DNA of 6,078 nucleotides. Source: Hyphomicrobiales bacterium. GTDB taxonomy: Bacteria > Pseudomonadota > Alphaproteobacteria > Rhizobiales > JALURZ01. The first letter of the stretch is position 1. Each line of letters opens with the position of its first letter. A model generated the notes under the pieces. It saw nothing but the letters and a program-made list of their open reading frames with translations, was not told the origin of the DNA and searched no databases. A program made the position numbers and the translations under genes. Positions 5,832 to 6,078 of this stretch are shown here, one piece after another. The stretch is taken from NCBI GenBank assembly GCA_027058735.1, contig JALURZ010000035.1, positions 1 through 6,078 of the forward strand, written 5' to 3'.

Positions 5832-5833
5832 GG

Positions 5834-5936
5834 CTTTTTTTCCGAAATATGATATTTTTTCCAAATTCTTTTATTAAAACAGCGAATTATCCCGTATTAT
5901 GTAACTTAAACAGTCATTTAGTAATTTCAACACAAA
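5834..5936. other. A/T-rich intergenic tract upstream of the cluster promoter
   Basis: These roughly 100 bases consist mostly of A and T in a window otherwise very rich in G and C, with runs such as CTTTTTTT, GATATTTTTT and TTTTATTAAAA. Such a tract is easily bent or melted and is typical of regulatory DNA bound by nucleoid proteins. I found no clear IHF consensus. TATGAT at 5848-5853 and TATTAT at 5895-5900 on the plus strand resemble -10 boxes, but their -35 partners are poor. No gene is supported between 5710 and 6005. Confidence 0.6.
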
Positions 5937-5953
5937 GGCCCGCCCCCTGCGGG
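5934..5953 (-). terminator. Weak hairpin after the right-edge frame, possible terminator
   Basis: On the minus strand CCCGC (5953-5949) and GCGGG (5943-5939) form a 5-base-pair stem around AGGGG, followed by CCTTTGTGTT. The T-run is poor. It could end transcription of a minus-strand gene stopping at 6006, about 50 bases earlier. It is much weaker than the terminator at 5721-5745. Confidence 0.3.
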
Positions 5954-6005
5954 ATCAGCCGCCAGCGCGCGCAACGGGCGCCATGACGGGGCCGGGCCTG
6001 GATAC

Positions 6006-6078
6006 TCACCGCCGATCGGGAGGCCGGCGGATGATGCGCGCGCGCAATTCGGACTCGGGCACATCACGCTCGCTGGTG
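6006..6078 (-). CDS. C-terminal end of an unidentified protein, cut by the window edge
   Basis: Reading leftward from the edge, one minus-strand frame gives TSERDVPESELRARIIRRPP followed by DRR and a TGA stop at 6008-6006. The mixed acidic and basic residues and the G/C-rich third codon positions look protein-like, but 23 residues are too few to name a family. The opposite strand also has an open frame here, starting at ATG 6031 with GGGAGG seven bases before it, so the true coding strand is uncertain. If the minus frame is real, the gene is co-directional with the head cluster but separated from it by about 300 bases including a promoter. Confidence 0.35.
   Translation of the reverse strand, partial: TSERDVPESELRARIIRRPPDRR

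Noticed and set aside
5687..5986. Plus-strand frame of 99 codons through the intergenic region
   Set aside because: It reads through the terminator, promoter and A/T-rich tract without any domain or good ribosome site, and its composition changes abruptly along its length.

Overview
The window is very GC-rich and carries a compact block of phage-type head genes, all on the minus strand, so transcription runs from right to left. Gene content, order and protein motifs match the head end of a gene transfer agent (GTA) structural cluster of the Rhodobacter capsulatus RcGTA type, as found in many Alphaproteobacteria. The host is therefore most likely an alphaproteobacterium, though nothing here fixes a genus. 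A domesticated or intact HK97-type prophage is the main alternative. No integrase, repressor, lysis gene or attachment site is visible, but only about 6 kb can be seen.

In transcription order (high to low coordinates), the right edge holds about 70 bases of an unidentified reading frame. An intergenic region of about 300 bases follows. It has an A/T-rich tract, a good sigma-70-like promoter (TTGACA, 18 bases, TATGGT) and an intrinsic terminator whose T-run ends only 11 bases before the first head gene. The head genes are small terminase (g1-like, 5709), large terminase (g2-like), portal (g3-like), prohead protease (g4-like), HK97-fold major capsid (g5-like), head-tail adaptor (g6-like) and head-closure/stopper protein (g7-like), which runs off the left edge. 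Large terminase, portal, protease, capsid and adaptor are complete and show no frameshift.

Together these genes would build and fill a capsid. Terminase cuts DNA and pumps it through the portal into a shell made of capsid protein and matured by the protease. The adaptor and stopper then close the portal and receive the tail encoded further left. In RcGTA-type systems the packaged DNA is mostly random host DNA.

The points most worth attention are (1) the promoter-terminator leader before the first gene, which fits a cluster kept silent unless an antiterminator acts, (2) a small terminase frame that overlaps the large terminase by about 200 bases or more and is easily missed, and (3) stem-loops in two of the gaps between head genes, one of them lying where RcGTA has g3.5. 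I found no CRISPR array, tRNA, insertion sequence or wholly new gene system.
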